Assembly (NCBI GenBank): GCA_018296165.2
Contig: JACKQL020000049.1
Coordinates: forward strand, 310,001 to 374,000
Length of the DNA: 64,000 bases
Direction of reading: 5' to 3'
From: Termitomyces sp. T153
Taxonomy: Eukaryota > Basidiomycota > Agaricomycetes > Agaricales > Lyophyllaceae
Shown here piece after piece: positions 38,198 through 49,444 of the stretch (position 1 is the stretch's first letter; every line of letters starts with the position of its first letter). Both the position numbers and the translations under genes were made by a program. A model generated the notes under the pieces. That model was not told the origin of the DNA, searched no databases, and was given only the letters and a program-made list of their open reading frames with translations.

Positions 38198-39723
38198 CAG
38201 TGGCTCAAAAAACTGTCCTGATGTTTGAGACTTTTTGAAAGATGACATTGGCATAAAGGATTGGAAGTACCTAAAATTCTGGTTAAATCATGTAATGTAC
38301 TATGGTGTCATAGGCTTATGAAATTTGAATTAAAACTGACAGAGTAATGGCCATTTTAAAATATTTACTCATTGGGACAGTTTCTTGAGCATCTCTAATT
38401 TTGGTATTTAGTACTTTGTATGTCCTCCATTTGCCTTGATAACTGCTTGAATTCTTCTAGACATGCTTTCTATCAGTTTTTGGCATCCCTATGGTGGTAT
38501 TTCATCCCACTTTTTTGCAACTCTGTCCCAGAATTCATGCACACCATGAAGAGGTATTTTATACTGCCTAAGCTGTTCCTTGAGGTTCTCCCGGAGGTGT
38601 TTAAAGAGTTAAGATAAGGAGATTGGGCTGGCCACTGGAGGACATCAAAGTTGTTATCTTCAAACCATTTGTTAGCCCTCTTGTAGTTGTGTTTGGAGTC
38701 ATTGTCTTGTTGAAAGTAGCCTCCTTTGCTCCATCATCAAAAATTTCACAATACTGCTCTGCATTCATGATCCCCACCAGCTCTACCAGCTTTTCTACCT
38801 CATTCCAACCCATACAGCTCCATAACATAAGATTATTTCCTCTATGTTTCACAGTAGATGTAGTAGTTTGGTTTGAAATGCCTTCTCCTTGTTGCTTCCA
38901 CACATACCACTTCCCATCTGATATAATCCAGTTAATCCTTGTCTCATCTGTCCACAACACTCTTTTCCAGTCCTCTACAGTCCAGTCCTTATGCTCTTGA
39001 GCCCATGTTGTAGTTGCCAATATCTAGCTTTGAACATAGGAACTTTCCACCTTGTAGCAGACTGATACCTCTCATCCTTCAGCACATTCCAGACAGTCTA
39101 AAGAAAGGCAGGGTTGGAAATGATGTTGTCAATAAACTTGGTGGCCTGAACAGCTGTATCAAGTCTCCCAGTTGAGATTTGTCAAACAATAGCCTGTTTC
39201 TTGCATAGAGTATGCTTAGCAGGATGGCCTCCAGGATGGTTTTCCTTGTCCCTATCCAACTCTCTACCAATCCTCTCAATAGTAGATTTCCCTAGACCAG
39301 TTTTATCTCCAATATAATGTAGAGAATACTCTTGAGCAAGGAGAGAAGCAACAGTAGAGCATTGTGCAGGTGCAGTAGCTTTTACAATGGTGATTCAAGG
39401 TCAAGATGTGGTTCAACCAACTTGAACCACTCCCAAATATAACCAAGCATGGTTACATGACTGTGTTGATATTCCCACATACTTACTCTTTATTTCTGAC
39501 AAAAATAGAGATAAACATGCAAAGTTAAAGAGGCTCAAAAAACTGTCCCAATGAGTGAATATTTCAAAATGGTCATTACTCCATCAGTTTTGATTCAAAT
39601 TATTGTAGCTACAATGCCATAGTGCCTTACCTGATTCAACCAGAATTCTAGGTACTTCCAATCCTTATGCCAATGTCATTTCTTAAAAAGTATAAAACAT
39701 TGGAACAGTTTTTTGAGCCATTA
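38198..39723 (-). mobile_element. Tc1/mariner element with about 213-bp terminal inverted repeats
   Basis: Inverted repeats 38198-38410 and 39511-39723 share GGCTCAAAAAACTGT at the outer end and continue for about 213 bp with scattered mismatches. TA dinucleotides flank both ends (38196-38197, 39724-39725). The minus strand encodes a decayed Tc1 transposase. Confidence 0.85.
38430..39410 (-). pseudogene. Tc1-like transposase, decayed
   Basis: The helix-turn-helix part near 39,300 reads YIGDKTGLGKSTIERIGREL. The DDE domain starts RVLWTDETRINWI (first Asp) and continues with VKHRGNNLMLWSCMGWNEVE and IMNAEQYCEIFDD. The last block reads WPAQSPYLNSL where the conserved third acidic residue position is Tyr. 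Several stops and a frameshift near 38,700 break the frame. Confidence 0.75.
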
Positions 39724-39903
39724 TAACTGAACAATGTGAGGTTGGGTCTGGGACTTAGTAAGAGCCACAGCTCTGTGCCAAGGGCATAGACTATAGCTTG
39801 TCCTATTATCATGTGGAAATATGAAGACATCTCCAGAATTAACCTGACAACCTTGGTAAATATCTGAGGATTCTGTGTTTGTTGGCAGCACAGAAACAGG
39901 TGG

Positions 39904-40062
39904 TGCAACAGTTGGTTACAGGTGAGCCTCAGTCCCCAGTCCCAAGTGCATATGACCCAATTCTATAGTGGAAAAGGTGACTACACACAATGGTAAGGAC
40001 AAAGACTAGAGGATGGCTATGCTACTAAGTCCAAAATAGGCCAGAGGGCCCAGTCCATTACA
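39904..40062 (-). repeat. Left short LTR of the TRIM-like element
   Basis: 159 bp, TG...CA ends; matches 50747-50902 along its whole length with small indels. Confidence 0.7.
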
Positions 40063-40557
40063 TATCCCCCTTCAGATTGTATCTATGATCCTGAGCAGTG
40101 AACACAATCTCAGCCAAAAAGAGGAAAAACACTTCTAAAAGCTCACTGGTGCCATGTTCCTCCTCCTATTGTCCTCATCACTCAGCCAATAGTTCACTGA
40201 GTCATGTTGTCCTCTGCTCCATGGCCACTCTGTCCCCCCCCTCCCATATGCCCTCCAAAATCTCTGTCCCAGGTTCCATCTATCTATGTCCCTCCCCCCT
40301 CAAACAAAAAAAAGCAAGCATTGAGAGAGAAGATCTATGACATAAGATAGGCAGTGAGTAAGCAGGTGAATAAAGAGTGACCAGCTACAGAAAGGATACT
40401 GAAAGGAACATCCACATTCCCAAAACATGGATGTATGAAAAGCAGAGTGAAAAGTGGCAGTGACTAGTCACTAGACATGTCCATCCTTGAGCAAATAGAC
40501 AAAAGTCTGAAATTATGCAGAGGCCTCCACCTTCAAACACCACACTAATATGTGCCT

Positions 40558-42112
40558 TGTAAGGGTGACCTCTGGAGGCTGTGGCTCAGTCACACAACTG
40601 GCAGAGGGAGACTCAAAGTCTATTTAGCATCTACAAGAAGTTCTAGAGTTCTAGCTACTCACCTAGCAGAGGGAGATCCAGAGAGAACAAGTCTAAGGAT
40701 CTCCAATGCCAGTGTTTGGAACATTTACTCTAGAGCTTCTGGACAAAACTGTCATGACCCATCCCCAGACCTCTGCACCTCTCCCCAAGCCACCCTGCTT
40801 TCCTGCAGTTTCCCCCAATACCCCCTTGGCCTGCCCCAACCTTTGTTCACCCATGGTGCCTGCCCCAGCTACCTCTGATGCTTTTCTAGCAAACCCTGAT
40901 GGCCCTCCTGGCAAACCCTGAATCATTCCCTGTAGGCCCCAATGCTTCCCCTTCCCCTCCTGAGCCCCTGGAACCCTCCCCCTGCTGTTCCTGATGCCAG
41001 TGTATGTTACTGGTTTGCCACTCTGACTTACCCAACCAGCTCCAGAGCATCACAATGACCAGGACAGCCCACACTCCCATCTGATCCCATCAGTATATCA
41101 CTGTGGCCTGCCAACTGATCATAACTGACACCCATCAACTCTGCATGACCCCAATGAGCCCTGCCACCAAACTTACTATCCCTGGAGCTGTCCCAGTAGT
41201 TAGTATATAAGTCATAGAGTAGCATCCCATACTCTAGTCTTGATATTGCCTCACCTACCTATGTTCTGATTGATTGTTTCTTTGTGTTTTGTGTCTCTGT
41301 GTTACATTTCCTCTGTCTCAGTCTCCTGGTCTTGTCTTGTCTCTATTTCTATCCATTGTCTTGTTATTGTCTCATATCTCTGCTTCAATCTATTTTTGTT
41401 CTTATCTCAATCTCACCTCAACTCTGTCTCATCTCATTTGTCTCTACTTCCTTTATTGTGCCAAAGATTCCTCTCAACTCTAATACTGTTACAAACTCCA
41501 TGCTTACAATTATGACTCCCAAATATTCATAACCAACTCCAGACCTCACTTTACACTTGACTCCAAAACCCATCAACATCCATTGATCTTCCATCAAACT
41601 CTGGCCCCACTCCCATCACTTGCATAGCCTCCATTTGCCCCACACCTTCAATACTTGCCTCTGGACTTGTACCTGGAACTTCCCCAAGCCCAACCCTTCC
41701 TCATACCTTGTCTTAGACTTCCCCATACCATTTCAGACTTGCTCAGACCACTCCCCTTGGATTACCCTCACAAATATCTGAAGTCCAGACCTCTCCAAAG
41801 CACTAGGTTATCAGTGCAGGACATTGCGTCTGCCTAGTAAAGACTCACCCAGTTAAGCTGAGCCCCTGTAGTCAGCAGAACCTGACAAAAACACCCAACA
41901 ATGACCAAATACAAAGTCCAATTAAAAAGCAGAAATCCATTGTAAATGGCCTTGATCTCCAGACTCCTGGCATGTGACCACATACAAATATAACCAAAAG
42001 ATAGCCCTTGGTTGAAGGTACTTGTGGCCCAAAGACAGGAGGCCTACAATAAGCAGTTGTCTTGGAATAAAGGAAGCAATCCAGGAGTCTGGCTACAGTG
42101 ATTCCCTGACAT
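40558..42112 (-). repeat. 3' LTR of element D, split by a solo LTR
   Basis: Starts TGTAAGGGTGACC, is interrupted at 40750-41887, resumes after the AAAAC duplication and ends TTCCCTGACA. Confidence 0.85.
40750..41887 (+). repeat. Family I solo LTR, copy 3
   Basis: TGTCATGACCC to AGAACCTGACA, 1,138 bp, with perfect 5-bp duplications AAAAC (40745-40749 and 41888-41892). TATATAAG near 41,203. CG-depleted relative to copies 1 and 2. The small frames inside it are also found in copy 5 and are not genes. Confidence 0.85.
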
Positions 42113-42400
42113 CACCCTCCCCTAGCATGCAGCATCTAGATGCACTGGGTAGAAAGGATTGCAGATTGCCTGGTCAGCTGCTGAAATGGAGTAGATGCCT
42201 TGGATTGCTTTTGGGGCATTGGGATGCCTGTGGTAGAAGTCCTGGACCAGGGCTGGTGCATGTACATTGGCCTGTGGTTCCCAAGAGATGTCCCTAATGC
42301 CATATCTCTTCCATTTCATCTTGCACTGCAACTTCCCCCAAAATATTCTGCTATCCAGGATTTTCTCCACTTCATACTTCTCCTCATCATTGACCAGGAC
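42113..42400 (-). pseudogene. Chromodomain of element D
   Basis: Minus-strand frame with VEKILDSRIFWGKLQ, KWKRYGIRDISWEPQANVH, then ALVQDFYHRHPNAPKAIQGI. The aromatic and acidic positions resemble group II chromodomains at the C-terminus of chromoviral integrases. Confidence 0.7.
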
Positions 42401-43078
42401 CAGTGGTGGGGGTAGCTTAGGGCAGTAGCCAGGGATCAGTTTCTCTGGAGCTGGAAACAGCTTGACAGTGTTGAAGACTGGGTGCAGTTAGCATAGACCT
42501 GCTGGGAGTTTAAGTTGGTATGCTAAAGGCCCTACCATCTCCACCATGAAGGGGCCAAGGTGACAATGTGACAGCTTTTTTGATGGCCTTATTGTCTTAA
42601 TGTCCAAGCTGTCCAAGTACATGTGGTCTCCAAGCTTGTAAACAAGGGCTGGCATTCAATAGCAGTTATTGTCATCCTAGGCCTTTGCCTCCTCCTGTGC
42701 CCTCTTCATCCTGTCCACAAACTTATTGATGGAGTTGTTCTCAGAGAGGCATGCCCAAGGTTCAAATCCCATGTGTGAGTGCTGGCTAGTATCTAGGAAG
42801 AATGGGGTCATCTGTGTGGAAGAGTGAATGTGGTTGTTGTACTGGAACTAAGCATCTGGCAGAAGCTCATCCCAGTGATCCTGCCTCTCATCACAAGACA
42901 GGTGGAGATACTGTTACACTTCCTGGTTAACACATTCTTTCTGCCCATCTGATTGAGGATGATAGGCTGTGGTGGTATGGAGCTTCACTCTGAGCAGGCA
43001 GTATAGTTCCTGAGTGAACTCTGCCACAAACTGGGGGCCTCAGTTGGAGACATACCTAGCTGACAGACCATGGAGCTT

Positions 43079-43495
43079 TCAGACATTCTTCCAATACAGG
43101 CTAGCTGCTCCCAAGGCAGAGCATGTTGTGTGGGTAGGGATGAAGTGGGCCCAAATACTATAGAGGTCCACCACTACCATCACAGCACTGTACCCATGAG
43201 CACCTGGGAGTTCCACAATGAAATCCACCAATGCAACACTCCAGTGAGCAGCTGGAATGGGGAGAGGATGGAGCTGACCCATGGGTGCCTGACAATCAGG
43301 CTTGGTGTGGAGACAGAGATCACAGGTGCTAGTGTAGGTGCCTACAAACTGGGATATCTGAGGCCACCAGTAGCTCTGAGATACCAGCTCCAGCATTTCC
43401 CACCTTCTAGGATGTCTGGCTACCCAAAAGTCATGGTGTTGCTCTACAATGTGTTGGCAGAGTTCCAGAATGTTAGGCACATAGATGCATTGCAC
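43079..43495 (-). pseudogene. Integrase core of element D
   Basis: HHCC finger (EQHHDFWVARHPRRWE, then STCDLCLHTK) followed by ALVDFIVELPGAHGYSAV and VVVDLYSIW with the first two catalytic aspartates. The region towards 42,700 that should hold the catalytic glutamate is frameshifted. Confidence 0.75.
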
Positions 43496-43499
43496 CTTG

Positions 43500-44600
43500 A
43501 AAGGTCAGAAGCCCATTCCAAAGTCCCTACTCATGTGCATGCACAGACTTAACTCTGCTTGCTTAATGAGCTTGTAGGGCCTGTGCAGCCTGAGCAACTG
43601 CATCCTCTTGTGAACCCTCTCAGTTTGCTCTTTGAATGTTTCTCAGGATGTTTGCCTCATCCCCTTGGACCTCAATTCCTTCTAGAGCATGAATAGCAAA
43701 GAGCTCAGGCTTGAGGAGTACAATGTTGTCATTATCCCCTGCCCCAGTGCCATGGTCAGCCTGCCTAGACAATGCATCAGGTTTGCCCATGCTCTGTCCA
43801 GGTTTGTGATGCAGCAAGGAGTCAAAGTTGGTCAGATACAGGGACCACCAAGCTTGGAATCAATTGAGCTTGCTTGAGGGTGCCAAAGGCAGCTTGCTGC
43901 AGGGACTCTCACTGCCATGAAGTGTCCTTGACAGTGAGGTTGAAGAGGGGACACACATGGTGGGAGAAATTCTGTAGAACCTCTGGTAAAAGTTGACAAA
44001 CCCAAGAAAGGCCTGTACTTCCTTCTTGTTCCTTGGCTCAGGCCACTCTGCTACACCTGCCACTTTAATCAGGTCTATCTTGCCTGTTCCATGTGAGATG
44101 ATAAAATATAGGTACTCCATCTTAGTCTGCTCAAACTCACACTTCTCTGGCTTTAAATAGAGCTGGTGTTGGTAGAGGTGTTCCAAGACAATGTGCATGA
44201 CCTGGCAATGCTCCTCCAAGGTTTTAGTGTAGATGACAATATTGTCAAGATACACACAAATAACACCTTCCACAATCAGATCAAGGAAGATGTCATTCAT
44301 CATAGTTTGGAAAGTTGCCAAGCTATTGGTGAGACCAAAGCACATCACCAGAGGCTCAAATAATCTGCAATTGGTTTGGAATGCTGCCTTCCACTCATCT
44401 CCTTCTTTGATATGCATGTTGTTGTAGCCCCAATGGATATCCAACTTGGTGAAGTAGCATGCACCTCAAAGGTTGTTGACAAGTTCAGAGATGAGTGGTA
44501 AGGAATAGCAATTCTTCACTGTCATTGCATTCAAGACTCAATAGTCCTGAACCAGATGAAGAGACCCATCCTTCTTCTTAATGAAAAAGACTATCACCTA
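43500..44600 (-). pseudogene. Reverse transcriptase and RNase H remnant of element D (catalytic YLDN)
   Basis: MDIHWGYNNMHIKEGDEWKA, FGLTNSLATFQTMMNDIFLD, then VYLDNIVIYTKTLEEH: the second catalytic Asp codon reads AAT (codons TAT CTT GAC AAT). GAC-GAT to GAC-AAT is a single CpG-to-CpA change. The connection domain (FLGFVNFYQRF) follows, then a jump to RNase H remnants (GKPDALSRQADHGTG) near 43,780. Confidence 0.75.
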
Positions 44601-45218
44601 CCTCAATGGTTCTGTCTGGAGACTCTGAGTCCAGAGCACCAGCAGATTCTCCTTTGCATTCATCTTCCTTCTGAGGTTCACATATAACACCTTGATTATC
44701 CCCATAGAGGGCCTTTCTACAAGGGAATGCCAGAGGGGGGGATTTAAGAGGTCAAGGTCAGTATAAGGGAGATGCCCAGCACAACAGGCATGCATGGCAA
44801 TACACTCACAAATCTTTGCTCTATGCTCCTTATGGGCTTCTTTGGCACAAGTCATGCAAGAACAAGAGCAGTGGCTCATCTTCACCTTGCCCTTAGTCCA
44901 GTCAATCTTGGGGTTGTGTTTGCATAACCAGATGAACCCCAAGATCATGCCTTGTTTCCTCAAAATAGTAATGGCAAAAGTGGCTTGCTTGGAGTGGTTT
45001 TGGTAACAGAGGACCAGGTCCACTACAGAGCAAATAGAGCCAGCTTTATTGAGCATGCCATCAGCATTGTACATGAGGATAGGACAAGATGGGGGGTGAG
45101 TGGTGAGATGATGTTGTTGCACATAATCTGTGTCAAGAAAGAGGCCCTTGCCCCACTGTCAAGCAGGGCAACCACACTTTGGATCTGCTGAGTGTCCATC
45201 ATTTCAATTTCTACCTGT
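44601..45218 (-). pseudogene. Retropepsin region of element D
   Basis: ALLDSGARASFLTQIM carries the intact DSG triad near 45,160. MILGFIWLCKHNPKIDWTKG follows. A family I solo LTR is inserted immediately upstream at 45,219. Confidence 0.7.
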
Positions 45219-46264
45219 TGTCACAACCTGCTCCCTGCACCCCCAACATTGTTCCCAGCCTGCTCACTTCCCTGGAGTCCCTCCCCAATGCCTCGTCAAA
45301 CCCCCCAACCAACCACTTTCTGCACCCACCCTAGGTAACTCTGACACTTCTCTAGCAAACCCCAATGGCCCCCTGGCCAACTCCGACACCTTCTCTGCAG
45401 CTGTCAATGCTTCCCCTAAGCCCCTGGAACCCTCTCCCACTGTCCCTGACCCTGCCATACATTCCTGGCTCACTACCATGGTTCACCTGACCTACTCTGA
45501 AGCATCACAATGAACCCAGAGCAGCCCACATCCCCAGCTGATCCCATCAGAATATTGCCATGGCCCACCCCTTGATTGCAACTAACACCTGTTGACTCCA
45601 CATGGCTCCATTGAGCCCTGCTGCCATACCTGCTGTTCCCTGGAGCTCTCCCATAGTCAGTATATAACCGTAAAATAGCACCTTGTACTCCAGTCTTGAT
45701 ATTACATTAACTGGTTACTTGTGTCTTGTGTTTCTTTCTGTCTCTGTTTCTATTTTTAGCCTTAAATCTATCTCTTTTCTCCATCTCATCTTGTCTTGCC
45801 TCTGTCTTGTCTCAATTGTCTCTATTTTCCTTTGTTTCTCTAAGTTCTTTAAATCTCTAACATCCATATAAACTCCACACATGCACTATGACCTCTGAAC
45901 ATTCTTACAACACCCTGAACCTTGCCCTTTGCTCAGCCTCAGAACCCATCAAGTCTTGATTGATCCCCCATCAAAGTCCGGCTCTGCTCCCATCATTTGT
46001 GAAGCCTCTGCTTGCCCTGCAGTCTATTTGTGTGCCTACAGACTTGTTCCTGACACCCACCCAAACCCAATGTTTAACACACTTAGTCTTAGACTTCCCC
46101 AGACCACTCCAGACTTGCTCAGGCTGCTCCCCATGACTTTGCCTTGCAAGTCCCTCCAGTCTGCAACAACCCTGGAGCACTAGGTTATAAGCACAGGACA
46201 TCACATCTGCCTAGTAAGGACTTGCCCAGTGTAGCTGAGCCCCCATAGTCAGTGGAACCTGACA
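45219..46264 (+). repeat. Family I solo LTR, copy 4
   Basis: TGTCACAACCTG to GGAACCTGACA, 1,046 bp, with perfect 5-bp duplications CCTGT (45214-45218 and 46265-46269). CG-depleted. Confidence 0.85.
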
Positions 46265-48990
46265 CCTGTGGCTTCAGGGAGTTTGCAGAAGGGGTGGAAG
46301 TAACAACATAGCAATGGAGATAACAGCATTCCCAGGCAGGAATCTGAAGGTGTGAGTTGGGATGTATGTTCCCAGTGGAGACTTTAGCTGGAGAGGATGT
46401 CTGTACCTCTAAGAAAGGGCTTATCATTTTGGGCATAGTATCATGGGCAGCAAGAGATATATTGAGGGCATACAGGTCATCCATTGCCCTTTTAAAAATT
46501 CTTGAACAACTCTGCAGGCACCTCCTCCAATACATTGGCTACCTCATTGGAGGGAAAAGCTGCAGGCATGTCAGGAGAGGGGATTTCAGTTGTGTCCCAG
46601 GCAATCAGGAGTTGGATGAGCAGCTCTTCTTGCTCCAATGCTGACAAGTAGTGGACTTACAGCCTTTGAGGACAGTAATGAGCAAAGTGGCCAGCCTTTC
46701 CATAGCATCAACACAACAGAGGAGTAGAGGATTGCTGTTGGGATGCATCAACATCCATTGGGACTCTCTGGGGTAGGGAGTGCATAGGAGCTGGTAAGAG
46801 AGCACAGAAGGAAGAAATATGAGATGGACTAGGAAGAGTTGCACCTGCTTGTAGGGCTGCTGAAGCATGTATGAAGGGGAAGACTTGAGAGGCAAAACCA
46901 CTACAAGCAAGGGAAGCATGTGGGGTGGCCATGGGGTGCTGGGTCCATTGCATCTCACACTGCAGCTCCATCAACTGCCATTGCTCACATGCTACTGTCA
47001 GGTTCCACTGACCATGGGGGCTCAGCTTAACTGGGCAAGTCCTTACTAGGCAGATGCAATGCCCTGCACTGATAACCTAGTGCTTTGGAGAGGTCTGGAC
47101 TTCAGATATTTGTGAGGGTAATCCAAGGGGAGTGGTCTGAGCAAGTCTGAAGTGGTATGGGGAAGTCTAAGACAAGGTATGAGGAAGGGTTGGGCTTGGG
47201 GAAGTTCCAGGTACAAGTCCAGAGGCAAGTATTGAAGGTGTGGGGCAAATGGAGGCTATGCAAGTGATGGGAGTGGGGCCAGAGTTTGATGGAGGATCAA
47301 TGGATGTTGATGGGTTTTGGAGTCAAGTGTAAAGTGAGGTCTGGAGTTGGTTATGAATATTTGGGAGTCATAATTGTAAGCATGGAGTTTGTAACAGTAT
47401 TAGAGTTGAGAGGAATCTTTGGCACAATAAAGGAAGTAGAGACAAATGAGATGAGACAGAGTTGAGGTGAGATTGAGATAAGAACAAAAATAGATTGAAG
47501 CAGAGATATGAGACAATAACAAGACAATGGATAGAAATAAAGACAAGACAAGACCAGGAGACTGAGACAGAGGAAATGTAACACAGAGACACAAAACACA
47601 AAGAAACAATCAATCAGAACATAGGTAGGTGAGGCAATATCAAGACTAGAGTATGGGATGCTACTCTATGACTTATATACTAACTACTGGGACAGCTCCA
47701 GGGATAGTGAGTCTGGTGGCAGGGCTCATTGGGGTCATGCAGAGTTGATGGGTGTCAGTTATGATCAGTTGGCAGGCCACAGTGATATACTGATGGGATC
47801 AGATGGGAGTGTGGGCTGTCCTGGTCATTGTGATGCTCTGGAGCTGGTTGGGTCAGTCAGAGTGGCAAACCAGTAACATACACTGGCATCAGGAACAGTA
47901 GGGGGAGGGTTCCAGGGGCTCAGGAGAGGAAGGAGAAGCATTGAGGCCTGCAGGGGAACACATCAGAGTTGGCCAGGGGCTGTTGAGATTTGCCAAAGAA
48001 GTGTCAAAGTTAGCCAGGGTGGGCATTGTGGATGAACAAAGGTCAGAGGAGTTTGAGGGGGTGTTGGGGAGAACTCTGGGGGAGCAAGGTGGCTGGAAAC
48101 AAGGTCCAGGAGTTCAGGGAATGGGTAGTGACAGCTACCTTATACTAGGTGTCAATGAGCTCATCATCTGAGCACCCCTCAGCCAGACTGTTGATATGAT
48201 CCATGAGAGAGGAGTGGAGTCCATTGCAGAAGGTTAGGCAAAGCTGCAGACCATCTGGATATCTAGCCTGCTCAACTAAGGCACAGAAAGAGTCAATGTA
48301 CTCATCTAGTGACTTCTCTTAACCATACTGGGTTTAATCTTAAAGGGAAAGCACTGCAGTCTTGGCAGGGTCCAAGGGAAAGAACTCAGCTTGGAACTTT
48401 TTTTCAAACTTCATCCAGCCATATAAACTCTCAACTCTCCCCAGACATCAAAAGATACACAACATGTAGGTTGAGGCTTGGCCCACCCTTATGTAGGTGA
48501 GGACCCAGGCAATTTTCAGGGCATCAGAGGTGAAGGCTTCACTGTTCAACTGGATATAAGTAATGCAAGCAAGATTGGAAGGAATGTTCCCCAACTTTAA
48601 GGTTCCCATCAAATATGTCAGGGAGCATAGGGCCAGGAAGTTTGGAGTGGGATGCTACAAACTTTAAGCCAGGTGCAGAAGAAAACCTTCTTACAGCTGC
48701 TGGTGGTCCAAGGGAAGGAGTAGGAGCAAGGGGGAGGCATTTCAGGAGGGCCTGGAGGGAGAGGAACACTGCTTCAGTGATTTGATGTAGTCCAGTGAGT
48801 TTGGCAGTGTGGGAGATAAGAGAAGCTTGGGTAAACTGAACTTGTGTCTCCAGGGACAGCAAACAACTCTAGGCATCATCCTGGGGGCTTGAAGCTTCAG
48901 GGAGAGGTGCTGGAGGGGTTTGTTGGGCCATAGGAGGAGCACAGAGAGTAGCAAGACACTGGTGGAGGAGAGACCTTTTGCAGAACCAAA
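46265..48990 (-). pseudogene. gag and linker of element D (interrupted)
   Basis: From the right: LETQVQFTQASLISHTAKLT and MLPDIFDGNLKVGEHSFQSC (48,540-48,870), then a solo LTR insertion (46996-48133). Next come MMELQCEMQWTQH, the knuckle-like CYGKAGHFAHYC near 46,690, and the linker ending against solo LTR copy 4. Stops occur in each part. Confidence 0.65.
46996..48133 (-). repeat. Family I solo LTR, copy 5
   Basis: TGTCAGGTTCCACTG to GGTAGTGACA, 1,138 bp, with perfect 5-bp duplications GCTAC (46991-46995 and 48134-48138). Its central part is almost identical to copy 3 in inverted orientation while its ends differ. Confidence 0.85.
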
Positions 48991-49035
48991 CAGAAACTCA
49001 GGCAATCAAAAAGGGGGCTCCCAGACTAAATCTAG

Positions 49036-49046
49036 AGACTTGTTCT
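49036..49046 (-). promoter_or_regulatory. Self-priming primer-binding site of element D
   Basis: Plus strand AGACTTGTTCT, two bases inside the 5' LTR edge and complementary to AGAACAAGTCT at 49162-49172 in the LTR. Confidence 0.6.
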
Positions 49047-49048
49047 GC

Positions 49049-49444
49049 TGTAAGGGTGACCTCTAGAGGCTGTAGCTCAGTCACACAACTAGCAGAGGGA
49101 GATCCAAAGTCTATTCAGCATTTACAAAAAGTTCTAGAGTTTGGTGGAGGGAGATCCAAAGAGAACAAGTCTAAGAATTCCCAATGCCAGTGTTTGAAAA
49201 ATTTACTTTAGAGCTATTGGAAAAAACACCCAACAACAACCAAATCTGGAGTCCAATCAAAAAGTGGAAACATTGTAAATGGCCTTGATCTCCAGACTCC
49301 CAGCACATAACTACATACAAATATAACCAAAAGATAGCCCTTAGTCAAGAGTACTTGTGGCCTCAAAATGGGAGGCCTACAATGAGCAGATGTCTTGGAA
49401 TAAAGGAAACAATCCAGGAGTCTGGCCACAGTGGTCCCCTGACA
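49049..49444 (-). repeat. 5' LTR of element D
   Basis: TGTAAGGGTGACC to TCCCCTGACA on the plus strand, 396 bp, followed by TGCCT. Confidence 0.85.

Larger units (their letters stand above)
40558..49444 (-). mobile_element. Gypsy element D: chromovirus with three nested solo LTRs
   Basis: Perfect TGCCT duplications flank it (40553-40557 and 49445-49449). 3' LTR 40558-42112 (split by a family I solo LTR) and 5' LTR 49049-49444 (396 bp). Minus-strand order from the right: gag, knuckle, retropepsin, RT, RNase H remnant, integrase, chromodomain. Family I solo LTRs lie in the 3' LTR (40750-41887), in the protease region (45219-46264) and in gag (46996-48133). It is closely related to A and B. The RT catalytic box is YLDN and many stops are present: dead. 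Confidence 0.87.

Noticed and set aside
41270..41532. Hydrophobic small frames of 69-82 codons, also at 47351-47613
   Set aside because: Identical frames occur in two solo LTRs; they arise from a pyrimidine-rich LTR leader and not from a membrane protein gene.
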